From JACQKA01 sp964462785 (GTDB lineage Bacteria > Patescibacteriota > Minisyncoccia > Phycocordibacterales > UBA2100), in contig CAYWZA010000023.1 of the NCBI GenBank assembly GCA_964462785.1, forward strand, positions 1-16,754: a stretch of DNA of 16,754 nt, written 5' to 3'. Positions 13,363 to 16,754 of the stretch are shown piece by piece. Below the pieces are notes generated by a model. That model ran no database searches. It saw only the letters and a list, made by a program, of their open reading frames with translations, and was not told the DNA's origin. The first letter of the stretch is position 1. Every line of letters begins with the position of its first letter. Made by a program: the position numbers and the translations under genes.

Positions 13363-14043
13363 TTAGAGTGCGTATTTGCCGCTCGGGTCATCGCGGACGA
13401 CACGCCCCTGATCCATGGTGATAACGCGGCGACCAACCGAATCGACGACCCCTCGATTATGCGTAGTCAAAAGCACCGTCGTACCCAAATCATTAATTTT
13501 TTTCAAAATCTGCACGACCTCGTACGTATTGATCGGATCGAGGTTCCCCGTCGGCTCATCGGCAATGAGCACATCCGGCTGATTCACAATCGCGCGCGCA
13601 ATAGCGACTCGCTGCTGCTCGCCGCCGGAAAGCTCTTTCGGGAAATTCCACATCTTATCGGCGATGTCGACGAGTTCGAGTACATACGGCACATCGGCTT
13701 TGATTTCCTCATCGGGCTTCCCTGCTGCCTCCATCGCAAACGCGATATTTTCGTATACATTTTTCGTCGGTAGCAAGCGAAAATCCTGAAAAACAGTGCC
13801 CATCTGCCGACGCACGCGCATGAGCTCGCGTGGCAAGAGTTCATTAATAGAGTGATGACCGAAAAACACCTCCCCTTCGGTAGGTCGCTCCTCGGCAAAG
13901 AGTAATTTGAGCAATGTCGTTTTACCTGCACCGGAATGCCCGACAATAGATACGAATTCCCCGGGCTCCACACTCAGCGACACATCCGCAAGTGCCGGTC
14001 GCCCACCGTGGTAAAGCTTCGTCACCTTGTCAAAACGAATCAT
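13363..14043 (-). CDS. ftsE: Cell-division ATP-binding protein FtsE
   Basis: A 226-aa ABC ATPase that pairs with FtsX. In order it has Walker A GHSGAGKTTLLK (about 35-46), Q-loop FQDFRLLPTKNVYENI, signature LSGGEQQRVAIARAI, Walker B VLIADEPTGNLD and the H-loop in TTHNRGVVDSVG. The RLLP.KNVYENIAF stretch after the Q-loop is characteristic of FtsE. The ATG at 14043 is preferred; a GTG at 14049 adds two residues. It follows prfB by 48 bp and has a perfect TATAAT upstream, so ftsE-ftsX-pyrG may start a unit here. The prfB-ftsE-ftsX order is common in bacteria. Confidence 0.97.
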   Translation of the reverse strand: MIRFDKVTKLYHGGRPALADVSLSVEPGEFVSIVGHSGAGKTTLLKLLFAEERPTEGEVFFGHHSINELLPRELMRVRRQMGTVFQDFRLLPTKNVYENIAFAMEAAGKPDEEIKADVPYVLELVDIADKMWNFPKELSGGEQQRVAIARAIVNQPDVLIADEPTGNLDPINTYEVVQILKKINDLGTTVLLTTHNRGVVDSVGRRVITMDQGRVVRDDPSGKYAL

Positions 14044-14054
14044 AGACACGCTCT

Positions 14055-14060
14055 ATTATA
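14055..14060 (-). promoter_or_regulatory. -10 box of the ftsE promoter
   Basis: A consensus TATAAT on the minus strand ends 5 nt before GTG 14049 and 11 nt before ATG 14043. The -35 region is poor. No Shine-Dalgarno is present, consistent with a leaderless or very short leader. Confidence 0.5.
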
Positions 14061-14091
14061 ACGTCTAGCGAGGGGAAAGCGAGAGTTATAC

Positions 14092-14982
14092 TCACGCTTT
14101 TTCCTCAGTAGAAGATTTCGCCGCGTCAATAAAAGCTTGTATGTCCCCATCGAGCACCGCTGCGGGATTTGAGCTTTCGTGCTCGGTACGGTGATCCTTC
14201 ACCATTTGATATGGATGAAGCACATACGAGCGAATCTGACTCCCCCATTCAATAGATGTGGTGGTGGAAATGGATAGCCCGCGCGCCTCGCGCACTCTGT
14301 CTTCTTCTTGTTTTTTGAACAGCTTCCCGCGCAGCATCTCGAGCGCTTTTTCTTTGTTTTGCGCCTGTGCGCGCTCGGAAGTGACGTGCACGGTGAGCCC
14401 TGTCGGCTTGTGCGTCGCACGCACCGCCGTCTCGCGCTTGTTTACATTCTGCCCGCCCGGTCCACCAGCTTTCTGAAAAACTATTTCCACCTCATCGGGC
14501 TTCAGATCGACTGGTCCACCCAGAGGAAGCTGCGGAACGACCTCCACCAAAGAAAAACTCGTTTGCCGTTTGTCTTGGGCATTGAATGGCGATATGCGCA
14601 CGAGCCGATGCACGCCGTTTTCGTGCTTGAGTTCGCCATAGACACTGTCACCAGTCACTTCAAATGAGACGTTGCGGAAACCTCCGTGAGAATTCTGATT
14701 TTCAGATAGCAGTTTAGTTTTCCACTTTTTTCGTTCTGCAAAACGGCTGTACATACGAAATAGCATCGCGCTGAAATCCTCGGCATCATCTCCTCCTGCG
14801 CCAGACAAGATAGATACGATGGCGTCGCCCTTGTCATACCCTTCGCTCCCCGCAAGGTTTTGTTTCAGTGTCTGATATTCGGCGAGAAATTTTTGTGCGC
14901 GCTCTTTATCGCTCCAAAAATCGGCAGAGCCCATTGCTGCCTCGATTTCCGCAATACGTTTTTCAATATCTGCTTTCTGCAT
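14092..14982 (-). CDS. prfB: Peptide chain release factor 2, short N-terminal domain
   Basis: A 296-aa class I release factor. The codon-recognition tripeptide is SPF (131-133, in LVRISPFNAQ), which marks RF2 (UGA/UAA). The peptidyl-tRNA hydrolysis motif GGQ is at 176-178 in AGGPGGQNVNKRET. The C-terminus WGSQIRSYVLHPYQMVKDHRT is standard. Bacterial RF2 is usually about 365 aa. Here a start like ADFWSDKERAQKFLAEYQTLK is followed almost directly by SILSGAGGDDAEDF, so most of the coiled-coil N-terminal domain is missing. There is no programmed +1 frameshift site and no room for one. The start is ATG 14982 with TATACT 6 nt upstream. It ends in TGA, its own target codon. Confidence 0.96.
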   Translation of the reverse strand: MQKADIEKRIAEIEAAMGSADFWSDKERAQKFLAEYQTLKQNLAGSEGYDKGDAIVSILSGAGGDDAEDFSAMLFRMYSRFAERKKWKTKLLSENQNSHGGFRNVSFEVTGDSVYGELKHENGVHRLVRISPFNAQDKRQTSFSLVEVVPQLPLGGPVDLKPDEVEIVFQKAGGPGGQNVNKRETAVRATHKPTGLTVHVTSERAQAQNKEKALEMLRGKLFKKQEEDRVREARGLSISTTTSIEWGSQIRSYVLHPYQMVKDHRTEHESSNPAAVLDGDIQAFIDAAKSSTEEKA

Positions 14983-14988
14983 GAGGGC

Positions 14989-14994
14989 AGTATA
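14989..14994 (-). promoter_or_regulatory. -10 box of the prfB promoter, leaderless
   Basis: TATACT on the minus strand ends 6 nt before ATG 14982. Five of its bases lie inside the outer end of the 46-bp palindrome (14990-15035), so anything binding the palindrome would cover the promoter. No good -35 is seen. Confidence 0.5.
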
Positions 14995-15035
14995 CCCCCA
15001 CACCAATTATCTAGATAGTTGGTGTGGGGGTATAC
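14990..15035. repeat. 46-bp near-perfect palindrome between DUF475 and prfB
   Basis: Arms 14990-15006 and 15019-15035 are perfectly complementary over 17 bp (GTATACCCCCACACCAA). The centre (15007-15018) is complementary apart from one T-G position and contains ATCTAGAT. It fills the gap between the DUF475 stop (15037) and the prfB start. No T-run follows, so it is not a normal terminator. It is a candidate operator, an RNA processing hairpin or a small palindromic insertion. Confidence 0.85.
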
Positions 15036-15036
15036 C

Positions 15037-16044
15037 TCACTGCACACTTCGTATCGAACGGATTGATGAAAGATACGCCCCGCCCACAAATAAAAGCCCG
15101 ATGAGCCCCGTGATCGGCTCGGGAACGTCAATGAAAATGTTGGCGATCATAGCAGCAGCGAGCCCGAGAATCGCCCAGTGCGCGCCGTGTTCCACATACG
15201 GCATGTGCGCGAGTGTGCCGTGCCGCACCATGTAGAGCGTGAGCGAGCGCACAAAGTATGCACCAATACCAAGACCAACGATGATGATGGGAATCTGCGT
15301 TGAGAGCGCGAACGCGCCAACGACGCTATCGAGCGAAAATGCCGCATCGAGCACATTAAGATACACAAAGAGCGCCGTGCCAGCGACCGCTGCATTCTCA
15401 GCGCCACTTGCAAATGAGCTCGCGATTCCTTGCACGATAATGAATAGCGCGATGGCGATAATACCGGCAAAAAGAATGCTGGCACTTTGTGCGGGCGCAA
15501 GCATAGCAACAAACGCAAGTATGATGAGCCCGACAGCGATTTCAATCGCCTCTATGCCTCCCCAGCGTGAAAAATGCAACTCGATCGCATGAATCCAGTG
15601 CACTTCTTTTTCGTCATCGAAAAAATACTTGAGCCCCACCATCGTAAGGAAAATGCCGCCGAATGACGCGATGATGTGCTCGGCGCCATGCAGCAGCTCT
15701 GCATAGTGCGCCGGATCAAATGCTGCAATTTTTGCAATCGCCCATGGCGACAGCGCGACAGACGCCGCCACGATAAGAATGGGGAGCACGGCGCGCGTGA
15801 GGAATACGGCAATGACGATGCCCCACGTGAGGAAGCGCTGCTGCCAAATAGGACTCATCTTTTCCAGCACCTGCGCATTCACCACCGCGTTATCAAATGA
15901 AAGCGTCACCTCAAGAATTACTAGGAGCACTGCGGTAAAAAGAGCAATTGGACCGAGAAAGAAACCGACTGCGGCGAGAATCAGCGCGGATACGATAGTG
16001 GGGACAAGAAAAAAACGCACTGCTGAATTCGCCTCGGCATCCAT
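15037..16044 (-). CDS. DUF475/TerC-like integral membrane protein
   Basis: A 335-aa protein with about nine membrane helices. Two acidic intramembrane motifs typical of the TerC/DUF475 group are present: LEVTLSFDNAVVNA (about 40-53) and LDAAFSLDSVVGAFAL (about 232-247). TMVGLKYFFDDEKEVHW and an Ala/Gly-rich helix packing pattern add support. TerC relatives are linked to metal-ion (for example manganese) export and tellurite resistance; the role of DUF475 proteins is not settled. The start is ATG 16044, with TACAAT 6 nt upstream. An upstream in-frame extension to 16128 has unlikely composition and would overlap the divergent gene. The downstream palindrome separates it from prfB. Confidence 0.9.
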   Translation of the reverse strand: MDAEANSAVRFFLVPTIVSALILAAVGFFLGPIALFTAVLLVILEVTLSFDNAVVNAQVLEKMSPIWQQRFLTWGIVIAVFLTRAVLPILIVAASVALSPWAIAKIAAFDPAHYAELLHGAEHIIASFGGIFLTMVGLKYFFDDEKEVHWIHAIELHFSRWGGIEAIEIAVGLIILAFVAMLAPAQSASILFAGIIAIALFIIVQGIASSFASGAENAAVAGTALFVYLNVLDAAFSLDSVVGAFALSTQIPIIIVGLGIGAYFVRSLTLYMVRHGTLAHMPYVEHGAHWAILGLAAAMIANIFIDVPEPITGLIGLLFVGGAYLSSIRSIRSVQ

Positions 16045-16050
16045 GGAAGT

Positions 16051-16056
16051 ATTGTA
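16051..16056 (-). promoter_or_regulatory. -10 box of the DUF475 promoter, leaderless
   Basis: TACAAT on the minus strand ends 6 nt before ATG 16044. The -35 region is weak. The box lies in the divergent gap to the plus-strand gene at 16119. Confidence 0.45.
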
Positions 16057-16118
16057 GCATGCGGTTGCGCGTGGTGTAGAAAGAGGTAGGATGCAAAAAG
16101 AATTCGGCGGAGGATCAA

Positions 16119-16349
16119 ATGAGCGCAAGAGGATTTGGGCAAATCATCGAGGTGTACATGTATGGCGATGCGCGGTGGGTCACCATATGGGATCTCGAAA
16201 AAAAGGAACAATATGCGACCTGTGACACGCATTACCCACCCTTCGTGGTAAATCAATTTGTTGCATTTGAACGCAACGGAAAACACTTCGCCATCATTCG
16301 GGCAATTCAAGCATCTGAGTTGCCGAGCCACTTAATGGCTTGCATATAA
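16119..16349 (+). CDS. Small hypothetical protein
   Basis: A 76-aa soluble protein, probably beta-rich (FGQIIEVYMYGDARWVTIWDLEKKEQYATC...FVVNQFVAFERNGKHFAIIRAIQ). I do not recognise a family. Translation is well supported: a GGCGGAGG Shine-Dalgarno lies 6 nt before ATG 16119 and an intrinsic terminator follows 7 bp after the stop. A possible promoter is TTGCGC (16065-16070) with TAGGAT (16087-16092). It is a stand-alone gene, divergent from DUF475 and convergent with the tRNA-Thr genes. Confidence 0.8.
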   Translation: MSARGFGQIIEVYMYGDARWVTIWDLEKKEQYATCDTHYPPFVVNQFVAFERNGKHFAIIRAIQASELPSHLMACI

Positions 16350-16356
16350 GGACTTG

Positions 16357-16386
16357 AGCACCTCTGTATGAGGTGCTTTTTCTTTT
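16357..16386 (+). terminator. Intrinsic terminator of the 76-aa gene
   Basis: AGCACCTC (16357-16364) and GAGGTGCT (16370-16377) form a perfect 8-bp stem with a 5-nt loop, followed by a T-rich run to 16386. Confidence 0.9.
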
Positions 16387-16392
16387 GCATTT

Positions 16393-16468
16393 TGGAGCCG
16401 AAGGCCGGGATTGAACCGGCGACCCCGTCTTTACGAAAGACGTGCTCTACCAACTGAGCTACTTCGGC
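16393..16468 (-). tRNA. tRNA-Thr (anticodon CGT)
   Basis: A full cloverleaf on the minus strand. The acceptor is GCCGAAG/CTTCGGC, the D arm GCTC...GAGC, the anticodon arm CGTCT-TTCGTAA-AGACG (anticodon CGT) and the T arm GCCGG-TTCAATC-CCGGC. The 3' end is encoded as discriminator T plus CCA. It reads ACG codons. Confidence 0.97.
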
Positions 16469-16480
16469 AGTGCTTGGCAC

Positions 16481-16556
16481 TGGAGCCGATGGCCGGGATT
16501 GAACCGGCGACCCCGTCCTTACCATGGACGTGCTCTACCATCTGAGCTACATCGGC
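16481..16556 (-). tRNA. tRNA-Thr (anticodon GGT)
   Basis: A full cloverleaf on the minus strand. The acceptor is GCCGATG/CATCGGC, the D arm GCTC...GAGC, the anticodon arm CGTCC-ATGGTAA-GGACG (anticodon GGT) and the T arm is identical to its neighbour. It ends T plus encoded CCA. It lies 12 bp upstream of the CGT copy and the two are near-duplicates, so they are probably co-transcribed. Confidence 0.97.
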
Positions 16557-16589
16557 TTTTACATCTACATCGCTTTCTCTAGTACCTAC

Positions 16590-16632
16590 TGGAGCTACTG
16601 ACACCGCATCATCCACCAGTGAGTACATCGGC
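16590..16632 (-). pseudogene. Degenerate tRNA-Thr fragment
   Basis: The minus strand from 16632 reads GCCGATGTA-CTCA..TGGTGG, nearly matching the 5' half of tRNA-Thr(GGT), and 43 nt later ends AGCTCCA like the tRNA 3' end. The anticodon and T arms are lost. It looks like a decayed third copy of the tandem tRNA-Thr genes. Confidence 0.45.
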
Positions 16633-16754
16633 TTTGAAAACGCCAGCTCTGGATTGCTGACGTAATGACAGAATACTACGTGATGCCCTTCTACTCAACG
16701 TGTACTTCCCCCATTTCTTTGAACACTGAACTTGTGTAGTTAATGATGCCGTTT
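16633..16754. other. Window end, no gene seen
   Basis: No convincing ORF or RNA is seen. A short ACGTA/TACGT inverted repeat lies at about 16660-16681. The promoter for the tRNA-Thr pair should be on the minus strand here or just before 16557, but none was clear. Confidence 0.4.

Noticed and set aside
14070..14106. 12-bp stem across the prfB stop codon as a terminator
   Set aside because: On the coding (minus) strand it has two mismatches and no T-run. It pairs well only on the plus strand, where nothing is transcribed.
16044..16128. N-terminal extension of the DUF475 protein to 16128
   Set aside because: The added 28 residues (Pro/Ser/Cys-rich) are unlike the family, cross the promoter-like TACAAT and overlap the divergent 76-aa gene.
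16307..16628. Minus-strand frames containing AQLVEHVFRKDGVAGSIPAF-like text
   Set aside because: These are translations of the two tRNA-Thr genes, a well-known false protein.
1..16754. CRISPR array, rRNA genes or insertion sequence with DDE transposase
   Set aside because: No regularly spaced repeats, rRNA-like sequence or transposase motifs were seen on either strand.

Overview
The window looks like a chromosomal stretch of a Candidate Phyla Radiation (Patescibacteria, probably Parcubacteria-like) genome carrying integrated mobile DNA. This is inferred from a very compact prfB-ftsE-ftsX-pyrG gene string, an RF2 with a shortened N-terminal domain, many starts without a Shine-Dalgarno but with a -10 box directly upstream (leaderless style), and small unassigned membrane proteins. 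UGA is read as stop: RF2 is present and several genes end in TGA.

Layout. (1) 1-3805, mobile element A, left edge not seen. It has a promoter plus a strongly folded ~135-nt RNA ending in an intrinsic terminator, a second terminator, then a plus-strand run: a 67-aa protein, a SpoVG-domain protein, a winged-helix-like protein, an exported protein and a 544-aa large serine recombinase. (2) 3785-5341, a minus-strand two-gene cargo module: a transglutaminase-like/DUF6624 fusion and a membrane-anchored DUF2726 nuclease-like protein. (3) 5377-8272, mobile element B: an Xre regulator bracketed by inverted repeats, a leader with a hairpin and GTAGG repeats (candidate rolling-circle origin), a 74-aa ORF containing a GC-rich palindrome, a HUH rolling-circle Rep, and a second large serine recombinase overlapping Rep by ATGA. 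The recombinase 3' end runs antisense through a complete tRNA-Gln(CUG) gene that no six-frame translation would reveal. That tRNA is the likely attachment site. (4) 8329-16044, host genes, all minus strand: msrA, two small membrane proteins, a MazG-like pyrophosphohydrolase, DUF2231, pyrG, ftsX, ftsE, prfB and a DUF475/TerC-like membrane protein. A 46-bp near-perfect palindrome separates the last two. (5) 16119-16754: a small plus-strand gene with a good Shine-Dalgarno and terminator, two tandem minus-strand tRNA-Thr genes (CGU, GGU) and a degenerate tRNA-Thr fragment.

How it fits together. Element B looks like a minimal integrative rolling-circle replicon: Rep copies, the serine recombinase integrates and excises at the tRNA-Gln 3' end, and Xre may switch it. 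Element A has a related recombinase and a SpoVG/wHTH set. The cargo pair sits between the two recombinase-bearing segments. The host block combines cell division (FtsEX), translation termination (RF2), CTP synthesis, nucleotide clean-up and repair of oxidised methionine. All functions are read from motifs and context. No database search was possible.
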